From NCBI GenBank assembly GCA_011800805.1, contig MPNW01000272.1, forward strand, positions 7,846 to 71,845: a stretch of 64,000 nucleotides of DNA, given 5' to 3'. This document shows positions 46,397 through 57,519 of this stretch, in pieces. The notes beneath the pieces are model-generated. The model saw only the letters and a program-made list of their open reading frames with translations. It did not search any database and was not told where the DNA came from. The position numbers were made by a program, and so were the translations under genes. Position 1 is the first letter of the stretch. Each line of letters begins with the position of its first letter. The stretch comes from Hirudo medicinalis (taxonomy: Eukaryota; Annelida; Clitellata; Hirudinida; Hirudinidae).

Positions 46397-48823
46397 TCAT
46401 AAAAAATTAATATTGAAATAAACGAATTCATAACAACACCAAATAGTATTATTCGCCCGTCCTTTTCCTTGTGGATTTCTATGGACGTACCACTTGTAAA
46501 AACCAAGATCTCTCAGACCTCCGTAGAGGTCCAAATAATGTCTGAGCTTGTAAACCGGCGTCACTCCTCCGGTCAACTCGTCCGTATGTATTTCAAAAGC
46601 TAATTGTTTAACCTTGAGCAATGAACCGTCAGCGATCGATGTGTTCAGAGCTTCCCATTCGTTGCCTTCTATGTCCAACTTTAAATAGTCTATTACCTTC
46701 TGGAGACAATAGTTGAGGATTATGTAATTTAATAAGTATTTACAATATAGTTCATTTGGATAGCGCCAGCTGCATATCTGACGCTATGAGCAGAGGCTCT
46801 CTTTGTTAACCATTTACATAGCACTCCTTCCCAAGGGCGCATATGGCATGTACAAGATGGGGTTCGAACATGACACATGACGACTGTTGCCAGGAACGCA
46901 ATCCTCCGAGTTAACTTGAACTTGTTTTGCATATTGTATAACCGACAATAATTCACGACCTCTGATATTATGCTTGTGGCGCCATACAAATTGGCTATTG
47001 ATTATTTAAAGTGATGCTTAAGCTTATGCTAATGTTAAGATTCGATATCGGACTTTAACTGACCTTTATTTGGGAGATCAATTAATTTTAAATAGATAAA
47101 TAGATTTAGTTTAATTGAATAATTACATAAAAGATTGCTTTACATCAGCAACAAGCGCTTACTTTAATAGCTTTAATAGTATTGATATGCATCTCCTTAG
47201 TAATAAGTTTAAACTTTTTCTATTAACTTAATAATTTCAAACTTTTCCACTGACTTAATTAATACTAAGTTTAGCCTTTTTCTGTTAACTCAATAAAAAG
47301 TTTAACTTTTTACTTAATAATAACTTAACAATAGGTCTGAACTTCAACTAACATCACTGTCCTGAAATATTTCCAGCATTGTCTTCAGTGTATTTATCCT
47401 CCAAAGATTATCAAGGACGATGTTCTTGCCGCCCAATCCTTCCATGAGGAAAATGTTGTTTGGGTTTCTCCTTTGATCCAACATGGGCATGCTAATTAAT
47501 AAGTTATGTATTGTTTACACTTACAATATATAACTATCAATTACAGGATATATTCATATACACAAAAAAAACAACAAAAAGTAAACAAAGCATTGCAATT
47601 TGAAAACAATTGCACACTATTTTTCCTGATAGTTACTCTCTAAGAAGCTAGTTGGGAAAAATAGCTTGGTTCTTGGACGAGATTGTGGAACGATTGTAAA
47701 TAAATGCCAAAATTACAGTAATAGTTAAAAACTAAAAGTTCAATAATCATTGTTGTTATTATGTAAATTCAAAAGCACATTTGATAAGACTCAGGAAGTC
47801 AGCTGTCGGATCAAAGTTAACAACTTAACTGACCTTGGATCGAATGAACGTACAATGCATTTGTATTTTTCCATTATGCCATCGTCGAACGACCAATCAT
47901 TGTTAATGCTATGCAATAATTAAATCGTATAAATATTTATAAAATAAATAATATTTATGAATCACTGAAAACCTCTGCCATTACCCGAACGAGTAGACAA
48001 TGCAAGGCTCTTTTGGAAGGAGATTTCCGATTTCACAAACATCCCATCCTCCATCGCCAATGTTTCCAATTCGTACAGATTTTGAACAATTGACGTCGAT
48101 GCCCTCTGTAAGTCTGTAATAAACATTGTTTAAAGTATTTATCCGTCAAGTTGAGTAATGGGAGTCAAACAAAAAGATTCAAGATGTCAAACAAAGCCTT
48201 AGAAAATAATAAAATGTCGTGGAACAAACTCAACAAAGGCCTGTTCGAAATGCAACTCTTCTGCAGCAGACATGGACGAGAATTTTGTTTTCGGTTGAGA
48301 TTTCGTTTGAAGTGTTAAGTCGAAAGTATGCATCATTTCTTGGTGATGACTGCTTCTCTCCTGAGTTAAAAGTAAATACTTACATAAGGCATCAGTCATA
48401 AGGCAGGAGTCGTGAATCACTTAGTCTAGACGCAAAATCTGAAAATACTTTGTTCAAATTTGTAGGTATTGGTAACTCCAACTCTTCTGCAGCAGACCTG
48501 GACGAGAATTTTGGTTGAGATTTCGTTTGAAGTGTTAAGTCGAAAGTATGTATCTTTTCTTGGTGATGACTGCTTCTCTCCTGTTTATCCTGAGTTAAAA
48601 GTAAATACTTAAATAAGGCATCACTTTAGGAGTCGTGAATCACTTAGTCTAAGACGCAACATCTGAAAATACTTTGTTCAAATCTGTCGGTATTGGTAAC
48701 TCCAACACGAACCTTTGAAACCAATGCCTTGAAGAACTGATAACAAATCAACCCAGCTACTGCCAGAGTAAAAATCATAAAGATTCTATACCGCTCCGCA
48801 TTCCTCACTTTAAATATTTTCAT
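46397..48823 (-). CDS. METTL24-like membrane-anchored methyltransferase, copy D
   Basis: Six-exon copy. The start chosen is the ATG of MKIFKVRN at 48823, matching the spacing to the anchor in the other copies; an in-frame ATG at 48856 would add 11 residues. The anchor segment is FMIFTLAVAGLICYQFF. Exon 2 (48220-48360 on the array-proximal side) is Ser/His/Gln-rich with SAAEELHFEQAFVE. The domain follows with RIGNIGDGGWDVCE, CIVYSFG, NDWSFDDG, VRSFDPS, IVLDNLWRINTLKTM, LDIEGNEW, KQLAFEIHTDE and IWCCYEFVYFNINFL. It is the most diverged copy in the last exon (GKGRANNT where others have LAPKFPSDR). A tandem duplication of intron 1/exon 2 sequence (48262-48712) leaves an extra partial exon 2. Confidence 0.82.
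46803..46916 (-). mobile_element. tRNA-derived SINE-like element (family 1)
   Basis: On the minus strand, GTTAACTCGGAGGATTGCG (A-box-like) leads to CATGTTCGAACCCC (B-box-like) and a body with GCCCTTGGGAAGGAGTGC. This copy is full-length relative to 30212-30345 and lies in intron 5 of copy D. Confidence 0.65.
48262..48712 (-). repeat. ~230-bp tandem duplication within copy D
   Basis: The stretch from GGTATTGGTAACTCCAAC through GCAGCAGAC and the exon 2 body to TTCAAATCTGTCGG occurs twice (about 48262-48475 and 48480-48712). Both carry CTCAG acceptors for the exon, but the upstream copy lacks the original donor because the duplication joint falls after GCAGAAGAG. Confidence 0.85.
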
Positions 48824-49329
48824 GATATTTCGATTACCAGTCTGCAACGAAAACATAAATGTTTATTTTGAAATTTAAGCACAATTAAATTAAAAGTTAG
48901 ACTTTGAATTCCATATTGAATATAATGGCTAACTGCAACAAAATAAACTGAGCTCAAGTTTCCTTAAGTTATATCTTGAAAAAGATTCACAGAAAATTGT
49001 ACGAAAGTGATAATCAAGATTAGGGTAGACTCCTCGCACAAAAAAGTTGTTTCAAATAATGATTAAAAAATGAATAAGGAATTATTCTCTGAATTGAAAA
49101 ATAATTTCAGAAAACTTGAGTTTACTCCATGAAACTCAGTAAAGTTTGCCATTATATTCAATAATGAAATGAATACAGAATTTCCTTACCAAAATACATA
49201 AATTGTTGAATACAATATCAAAGAACGGAAACATTTACCCCAACATCACCTGATAGGAACTTGGAATCAGAAATTTAAAAAAGCACAAACTATCACACGC
49301 CGAATAGCGATCTTCTCAACTTCCTGCTC

Positions 49330-49385
49330 GCAAAAGCGCCAGTCAGAACCGCGCCATCAAAATTTAAAAATAAATGACATTGTAA
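49330..49385 (-). promoter_or_regulatory. Candidate promoter motif of copy D
   Basis: Minus strand GGCGCGGTTCTGACTGGCG about 510 bp upstream of the copy D start, with AATGTCATTTATTT on its upstream side, matching the region upstream of copy A. Transcription factor identity is unknown. Confidence 0.45.
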
Positions 49386-50365
49386 TGTCTTTTTCGGGCA
49401 TTGTTTAACATTTTTAAAGGATATTCTGATGATTTAAAAACCATACACTTATTTATATAAATTTTAATTTTTGGAGTAATCAGAAAAAAAGAAAAGAAAA
49501 TGGATAACAAATGTAAAAAAAATCAGCACACTTAGGAATTAATGCTGGGAATATGAATAAATTTTCATTTTGTATAAAAAATTTAAAAGTAATAAATAAA
49601 ACTTTATCTTTAAAGTTTAACAGGGATTTTGCAAACCTCGTCTTAATTACGCACTCTCCCTTAGCAGTCGAAAATGCTTATTTACGTAACTGATACTGGC
49701 ATTTACATAATTGATGTTTGCCCTTAAATTGCTTCGAATTACTTTCACCGGCACTTGCTTACTCATATTACTGTTATTATTATATATTATTATTACTACC
49801 TTTAACCGAACCAAATAAGCAGATATAAACACAGCAAGTGTTTGGCGACATCTCACAGCAGACGTCCTAAAACAGTCACCTAAATTACGTAATGGAATAC
49901 TTCGGTTTAATCGAACTGTAGCATAATTATGCAGAAGAGTCTCCTTTGAAACTCTTCATCGGAAATGCTTATAATTTTCTCCAAATATTTAATTGCAGTA
50001 GCTAATTTTCAGTGCAATCTTATTAATTAGTTTTGTTGAAATAAAATAAACAAAAATTAATTTTAAGAAAATGTTTTACTGCTTCGAAGTAGGTCAACGC
50101 AATGTTAACGATAACGATACAGAGTATGATTAGAGTGGTGTATGTCCAAACAGAACTTCAAGACCACTAATATTTCTTGAGATGGCGACCAGATGAATGA
50201 GAAGAAGCGGCGCGCCGAGGATGATGACTGCCAGATCTTCTACCATAACATTGATGAAAGCGAAAATCTTTGCAGACTCCAGCTCTTCGGAGTGATTGTA
50301 TAAGCCTGCGATCGGGTTTCACAAATTCAAATTCAAACTCATTAGCATATCGTATGCTATTGGTC
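49386..50365. other. Spacer between copies D and E
   Basis: Mostly A/T-rich. On the minus strand about 50164-50300 there is an open hydrophobic frame without a recognised domain; it is not called as a gene. About 50100-50160 resembles 45165-45250. Confidence 0.4.
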
Positions 50366-50580
50366 CACGTCGGGCAGTACTCATAACAGACAACAATTGA
50401 AAATAGACCGGCAAAATGTGAAACTCTTGATAAAACTATTATGTTGTTAGTTAGGAGAAATCCAACACAGAAATTACATATCCAATAGTAATTACAGCCG
50501 AAAATAACACTAAAACCGAGGAAAACCCCTAGGAACAGCGAGAAAAAAGACAGAGGCTGCCGCACGCTCAGCGCCTAGAA
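50366..50580 (+). repeat. Repeat shared by the 3' flanks of copies C and E (copy 2)
   Basis: Matches 42066-42255 from GCAGTACTCA to AGCGCCTAGAA with small indels. It lies about 320 bp beyond the stop codon of copy E. Confidence 0.75.
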
Positions 50581-50902
50581 ACAAAATGTTCTGTTTACTA
50601 AATGAGATTTGAGTGAATGCTATGTTTATATTTTAAAATCCATTCGTATTTGCAAGTCGGTAAATGCTACTCGTTTGGTCAGATGTTATTTTAAGATTGA
50701 AGATGAAATATTAGAACATAATTTAGCTAAAATAAATAGGTATATTTTTCTTCAAATCACAATGTCGGGAGAAATTCGAACAGCAAGGCTGTCAACAAAT
50801 AAAAATGTCAACAAATAAAAATATCAACAACAAAATGAATAATCTATTTTCTAAATTTAAAAAAAGTCAAAATTCATAAATTTGTTCATCGACTGTGATA
50901 TA

Positions 50903-53900
50903 TCATACATAATTCAGATTCATATAAGCAATTTCGTGACAGCACCATATAGGGACACGAGAGCGATTAGATGGAAACTTTGGTGCCAATGTGTTTCTGT
51001 GGGCATACCACCGGTAAAACCCCAAATCTCTAAGTCCCTTCAACAAATCTAGGTAATGTCTCAGTTTAAAAGTAGGTGTCGTTTTCGAATAAGCCTCGTC
51101 TGTGTGTATTTCAAAAGCCAATTGTTTGACTTTGAGCAAGGATCCATCTCTAATTGAAGTATTGAGAACTTCCCATTCACTGCCTTCTATGTCGAACTTT
51201 ACATAGTCGATAACTTTCTACAAATCGATTTTAATTAAATGAAAATTTCATTTTAAAATTTTGTCTCAATACAAAACAATACGAAACAAAACTTAACAAA
51301 TTTCAATCAATGGTAATTCAATGAATACGGCATACTAATGTGGTCATTCCGTCAGAAATAAGCTGATTTCTATGCCATGACCCTAATAACGAATATTTAG
51401 TAGGAAAAAACAATCAAATTCCATCAATGGCATTCACCTTTGAATGAACGCAAATGCTTCATTTTCTCAAAAATGTTCATGCTCTCAATTTTATGAAATT
51501 CATTATTTTTATGTTAAGTTTTTAATTATATATTTGGTGTTACTTAAGCAGTTATTAAAGATTAATATTAATAATGATATTATGTTATTTTATAAATGGA
51601 GTATAACGAGTAATTAACTGTTACTTTAGATAATCGATAGATATTAGAATCGCTAACATCGTTCTCTCTGAATATGTGCTGTATTGTTTTCAAGGTATTC
51701 ATTCTCCACAGGTTATCGAGTACGACATCTTGACCACTTAATCCTTCTTTAAGGAAAATGTTGTTGGGGCTCCTTCGTTGATCTAGCATGGACATGCTAA
51801 ATATTTAAATAACATTAATTATGCCAATTGATTAAATAAATCAAATAAATAAGTACAAAAAATACTTGACATTGAATAACAATCCTATTCACTGAATAAT
51901 CAACTCAAGAGATTATGATGCAATAACTGGCAACAGGATTATTACATAAGCGTGGTATATACAGGTAGTACCACCCACTTGTTAACTGAATATTTATTGA
52001 ATAAATCCAACATTAAAGTCGGCATAAATTAAGCCCCGTCGTTTATTACAATATGATATGTACATAAATAAATCAATTAATCAAAATAAAACCGATTAAC
52101 AGTCGAACAATTAAGCCATCCTTAGAGCGGCATGCCACGCGGTCTAAATTTGTCATTTAGAAATCTCCACGAAGAATATTAATTAATTTAAAAATTAATT
52201 TTATTTCATGAATTTACATTTTCAAAATTTAGGCACTCCCTTTCGTAGGAATCATGAAAATACCAAAACACTCTAGATTGTAATTACATTTCTATGCGGT
52301 CGTTATGCTAATAGGGTTAGCGAGGTTTGATTTCTAAGTTGGTTTGTTCAGTCTAAATTTGTTGAATTCCTTATGCTCTTATTGCGTGCTCCCTGTTTTC
52401 ATGGCTGTATTTTGTGCGATCTTACGCACAATAGGGGATTCGTGTTGGTGATTATTAATTACAACAGTAAGTGATATTGCAGTACAATAATATTAATAAT
52501 AAATATTCATTTTGCATGAGATAGATATCCATGCGTCCCAGAGTGATTGTATCCTTCACGATGCCTAACAATAAGAGTCTGTTCAACCACTTCTTAAGGG
52601 CTTTTCCTTAGAATTGCACACTTGAACTACGTCAGCTTTATAAGCAGATCGTCTCGATTAAAACGTACCTGATTTTTTATTAAACAAACATTTTTGTTCT
52701 TCTTTTGGTAAATAAATATTTATTGACTTTCATTCAATCAATTTTATTATGTTGTAACGTAATGATGCTTTGCAAAATATCGTGCTGGTGATATGTCGCA
52801 CTTCATTTCTTTATGATGAAGAATTCTTCTTTAAATTAATTCAAAAACAACACGTTTCGAGTTGAATTTCTAGGGCTTATCAATTCATGTAATCTTGGGT
52901 CATCTCAGGCGTGTTTTTAACTTAATGGTTATTTATAAAGATCACCATTACCAAAACTGTTTTTAGCCAGATAAAACATTCTTAACCAGATAAAAATATA
53001 ATCACCAGCCTTGAGTAAACATTTCCCTAGATAAATATTGGATTGCTAAGCTTATCTTTCTCATGATGTAAATTGAATTCTCGGTTATAGAATTATGATT
53101 TTATAAAAATTATAATATAACCTGGGATCGAAGGAACGCACTGTGCAACCGTACTTTTTAATAGCCCCATCGTCAAACGACCAGTCATTGTTAATCCTTT
53201 AAAAATTATTTTAGTAAGGAAATTAATAAGTTTATAATATAAATAATATAAGTATAATAACATATATTACATTATAATATATATATATATATTATAATAT
53301 ATTATATTATTATGTATATAATATATATATATTATAATATAATAATATATCAAGCTCCATCGTCACCCAAACGAATAAATGATGCAAGGCTTCTTTGGTA
53401 AAAAATGTCCATGCTCGCAAACATTCCATCCTCCATCTCCTCTGTTTCCAATCCGATCAGATTTTGGACAAATTATTTCCGTGCTCTCGGATATTCTGAT
53501 AATTGACAAAAGATTTGTCTTTAGATAACACAAATTAGTTTATCTGTAAGATTCAGAAAACGGTTAAATAGAAAAATAAAAACTGTTGCAATAAAAATAT
53601 TATTCTCTTGAATTTTGATTCGTTTGGAAAGGAAACAAGGAAACATGGAATAAGTGCATGGGATAAAATAATAATAGTTATGTTATTATTATTACAGTAA
53701 TAATAATAATTACATAATAAGAAGAATTTTTGAAATCTGAACATACTCGATGAATGCTTGCTCCAATGCCAAGTCGTTGGCAGCTGACAGAATATTGAAG
53801 TCTGTTACATTATCTGTAATTCTTATTTCCATTGAGTTTACGAGAATTGAACGCAATAATTCTTTTGGGGATCTTTTGTGCAGAAATCTCGTCTGCAGAA

Positions 53901-54084
53901 GAAAGAAAACTACTTTTTGTCGATTATGTTGACGAAAGTTTATTACATTACTTCAACAATTTAGCAACGATTGCAGTCTAACCAAAATATATCCTTTATA
54001 GTTTGAATTCAAATAAAGTCCCACAAAACAAAGCAGTCCTCCAAATATTGTCAAGTTCCAAAACAAAGTTCTGCAAGAGCCCAT
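50903..54084 (-). CDS. METTL24-like membrane-anchored methyltransferase, copy E
   Basis: Six exons with the same phases: exon 1 encodes MGSCRTLFWNLTIFGGLLCF (anchor), exon 2 (~53754-53890) the stem, then exons near 53367-53495, 53133-53206, 51658-51796 and 50903-51219. Domain motifs are GDGGWNVCE, CIIYSFG, NDWSFDDGAIKKY, VRSFDPS, VVLDNLWRMNTLKTI, FDIEGSEW, KQLAFEIHTDE and IWCCHEIAYMNLNYV. The Asp of GGWDVCE in the other four copies is Asn here, the one substitution seen in a core motif. It is the upstream-most member of the array, with the longest introns, one containing the second paired-hairpin repeat. It is otherwise intact. Substrate unknown. Confidence 0.83.
51888..52054. repeat. Paired-hairpin dispersed repeat, copy 2
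   Basis: Matches 37880-38050: TGCAATAACTGG...GGATTATTACA, GTGGTA...TACCAC, then CGGCATAAATTAAGC and CCGTCGTTTATTACAATAT. The second stem is retained. It lies in an intron of copy E. Confidence 0.78.
53260..53350. repeat. (AT)n / TATAATAT microsatellite
   Basis: Alternating AT and TATTATA runs in an intron of copy E. Confidence 0.9.
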
Positions 54085-55155
54085 AATCGATCAAATTTCT
54101 GATTTCTAATTGTCGGCTACTTTAATCAGTCTGTCGAAATAGGTTTTGAACTTTATGAAAAAAATTATTGATATCATTCAAATAATAAAATGCAATTTCT
54201 CTTCAAGAAAATGTGCAAAAGTGCATATTTAAAAAAAATATTTTTTATGATTAAGTCTAGAACTTAATATCAAAACAAAAACACAAAATAAAGACAAGAA
54301 AGTCAATCAGCATCACATTCCGTTACACAACGAACTATGAACCACTTCTAATGAACCAATGAACGTCTAAACTTGCATTGAAGACTTTTTCTACTGGGCT
54401 TGTTAATAAGTAAGTAAATTTAAGCTTGATCCAAATTTGGGTACTCGTCGATTATGCCTGGACTGTCTGCGATTATTTTTAGTGCGGGGAAAATTATGCT
54501 GTTAACAGTTAAATGTCGGGTCAGTGACCAGAGTGTGTCAATAACAACTTATTAGCGCTTTAATCTGCTGACATGATGAAAAACAGTTTACTGTTATTAT
54601 ATTTTTAGACGATTTGGACGTCAGTAACTGCCCACCCATGTGATCTCATTTTACCTGTTGGGCGTATTCCACTACAATCAAACTCTGTTTCATTATCATT
54701 ATTATCATTACCTAGAGCAGATCAGTAATTTCATAACGTAACATGTTGTTTTACAGTTCCATGTACTTCTTAATGATGAAATTGTATTAGTTAGACCTTT
54801 CTTACAAGATGCAAGATATCAACATGAGTACTTCCAATATGAAATATTGCATGCTGATTTAGGGGGAGGCCGGGGAAGGCCATGTCCCGCCATTTTCAAA
54901 ATCTAAGAAACAATAAAGTAAACCTATTTAATTTTTTTAAATTCTATTTCAATTAATTCACGACTTTCAACAAAAATATTACTAATCCTTTTCGGGTGTT
55001 CCCCACTCAAATTCGCCACCGCCACCGCCATTGGTTCCAGTATGCGCCCGCCCCCCGCCAAAGTGTTCTAGATTAGCCCCTGCCAAGAACTATCTAGGCA
55101 AAAATAATATACAAAAATAATTACAAAATGATGCTCTCTTCATACTAGTTAGCGA
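54085..55155. other. Upstream region of copy E, no gene seen
   Basis: No coding exon recognised. About 54960-55080 carries GCCATTGGTTCCAGTATGCGC within a GC-rich island, a sequence partly repeated at 62300-62410. Confidence 0.45.
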
Positions 55156-55156
55156 T

Positions 55157-55250
55157 GCACTCGTCAGCGGCTAGAAATTGAACTTCTAGCGGAGCCGCAC
55201 CGAAACGATAGCCTTAACCAGTGGTTAATAACCACTCGGCCACCAGCACT
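55157..55250 (-). mobile_element. tRNA-Ser/Leu-like SINE head or pseudo-tRNA
   Basis: Minus strand: GGTGGCCGAGTGGTTA (strong A box of class II tRNA type), a variable-arm-like GCGGCTCCGC, and a perfect 7-bp T-arm stem GCTAGAA/TTCTAGC around GTTCAAT. No acceptor stem pairs, so it is a tRNA-derived repeat or pseudogene. Confidence 0.45.
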
Positions 55251-56664
55251 CACATAAATGCCGATAATATCGAATGGTATTACCGACGTTATATTAAGAC
55301 GAAAGCGATGTAATTATTATTGAATTATTATTCAAGATGGCAGACATCGAGCTATTGATAGGTTATTCACAGGAAATTTTCGGTTCACTGAAATATTATT
55401 TTTTCATAAGGCGCACCAGGAAAGCTCCCGGTTTACTAAGTGTAACATTACATTGATTTTCATCCGTACAAGGTTTGTTTTGCTTCCAAGTGATGCGTTA
55501 CAAATCACTATGCTGGAGACTGAACGCTTTAGCTAATAATCTATTTGACTTGATTTTGCGAATCAGAGAATGTAATTCCAGGCATCCAATCGTTTGCCAA
55601 AGCGCATTTTGTTTTTGAAGGGAGCGAAACTTGCTAACCACACATCATCAAATCTCCAACTTTGGCCATCTATTTTCTAATTCCTCTCGAAATCAGTTGG
55701 TAAACTTTCCTCGATCAAACCAAATCAAGACTTTCATTATAATGTTGCTAATCCATGACAACCCCCAATTTTCCCTCCAATGAAAATCCCCCTCCCACAC
55801 CTTTAAATTACATTCCAATCTTTACGTTCTTTATTTCTCCAATGTTTGAAATAAATAAACATATACTTTAATTTCCAAAGTCTGAAAAATTAAAAATTAA
55901 ACATAATCACGACTTGACCATTAATGAACAACATTTAAAGCAGTTGTCTTAAACGTTTTAAAATGGGCCATCAACAAATATTTTGAGTTAAAAATAATAA
56001 GACCCGCACTGACAGTTAGGTTAGTGTGGGAGTTACTTGGTCAAATTAACTGGTGCTTAATATGTGCTTATTCATGATCAAATGTAATTTGTAACACTAG
56101 AAAAAGTGCGACTGGAAAATTACAAAGTTTGGTCAAAAAAAATTGTAGGAATGGTCTGGCACAAAAACTGAAGCACTCCAATGTTAACAGACATGTTCAA
56201 TGCAGGTGTAATATTACAGAGATAACGAACAACTAATGGAAAGCCTCTGACAAAGTTTGAAAATTGTAGTTGAAAAGCAAGAAAGCATTTTAAGGTGTTA
56301 GTGACATAAACTTCTTCTTGACCTGATCTGCAAAGATAACAAAACAACATTTAAAATGAATGTCTAAATCAGTAATGACATCAGCCAGTTTCACCAATCA
56401 GCATCATTGGAGGAATATGCAATTAGCTGAACTTCAAGTTAGAACATAAGTTATGTCATAATTTATTAGATTTATTACATTAACAACAAAAATTACTTCT
56501 GCAAATTAATAATTGTTTAAAGAAAGGATTCTTAGATTTAAACATGTCAAGGGCCCTACTCAATTAGAGTGAGGCCATAATAGATAAAAAGAAAATTGGA
56601 AGCATGACAAGCCTCAGCAATCTAAAATAGTTCCAACTTGACTTTACAAGAACAATTACTCTTA

Positions 56665-56978
56665 AAACATGTTCTGCATCTTTATAATTACAATCACAGT
56701 ATTTAGCTCAAGAGCTATTAAAACAGCCACAACTGCACCTTGTGAACTTAACTGAACAATTACTGAAGAAAAATAAGTACAAATACAAAGCCTTTTGATT
56801 TATTGCAGGTAATAACTCTTGCCAGAGTTAAACATCTTAGATGTACAAAAAATTAAAGAAAAATTACTTAAGACCCAGCCTCTCTTAAAACATGTTCTGC
56901 ATCCTTATGATTACAATCACAGTATTTAGCTCGAGAGCTATTAAAACAGCCACAACTGCACCTTGTGAACTTAAACAT
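56665..56978 (-). repeat. Direct repeat of ~92 bp, 222 bp apart
   Basis: Both copies run from AAAACATGTTCTGCATC to CACCTTGTGAACTTAA with about four differences. On the minus strand the second copy is within a 36-codon frame starting MFKFTRCSCGCF and containing YCDC; the first copy has a stop in that frame. Confidence 0.85.
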
Positions 56979-57356
56979 AGCAAATAATTATAAGAAGTGA
57001 CAGTGTTTTGTTTACTAGTGAATCACTTAGTTGAAATTAGATGAACTTATATTATATTAAATTTTTATTTGCTCTCACTGCTCATTTCAATAAGCAAACT
57101 CCTTAAAACTTAGGCCTTAAAAACAAATTAATATCAAGACAACAACTCATTGGTATGACAGCCAACTCAAGATCAAATGGAGCCATATAATTCTCAGTGC
57201 GGTGTTGCAATTATCAAAACTAATATTTACAGACTAGAAGTTGCCAATTGTAATAGTTACAAAGTAGAGTCCACACAATCACTACAATAGCGGCCGATTC
57301 AGAACTCAGAATGCATTCTCTCAACCATATTTTTAATTGAAGTCCATGCAACTTGT

Positions 57357-57420
57357 AAAGCACCCAGCCTGCACCGCCAGGGAGCGCCCTCGGTCAGGGG
57401 CGCGATGTAAATGGCAGATC
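57357..57420 (+). mobile_element. SINE-like fragment (family 1)
   Basis: CACCCAGCCTGCACCGCCAG followed by a GGGAGCGCC body and GCGATGTAAATGG aligns with the body of the element at 30212-30345. The A-box end is absent. The following bases (GGCACTCAAAAGATTAGCTAAAT) recur near 20245 in an MRPS31 intron. Confidence 0.5.
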
Positions 57421-57519
57421 AATTAAAAAGTGCCTTCACATCCTATTCAGATACATAAGGCACTCAAAAGATTAGCTAAATACTAATACAATTAAAGCAG
57501 TTGAAACCAACTAACCAAG

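Larger units (their letters stand above)
55251..57519. other. Intergenic / 3' flank of the GYPGG-repeat gene
   Basis: No conserved coding exon. Contains a ~92-bp direct repeat (56665-56756 and 56887-56978) and a SINE-like fragment (57357-57420). Confidence 0.45.

Noticed and set aside
50167..50565. 132-codon minus-strand frame between copies D and E
   Set aside because: It overlaps a repeat shared with 42066-42255 and has no recognised domain; probably chance or repeat-derived.
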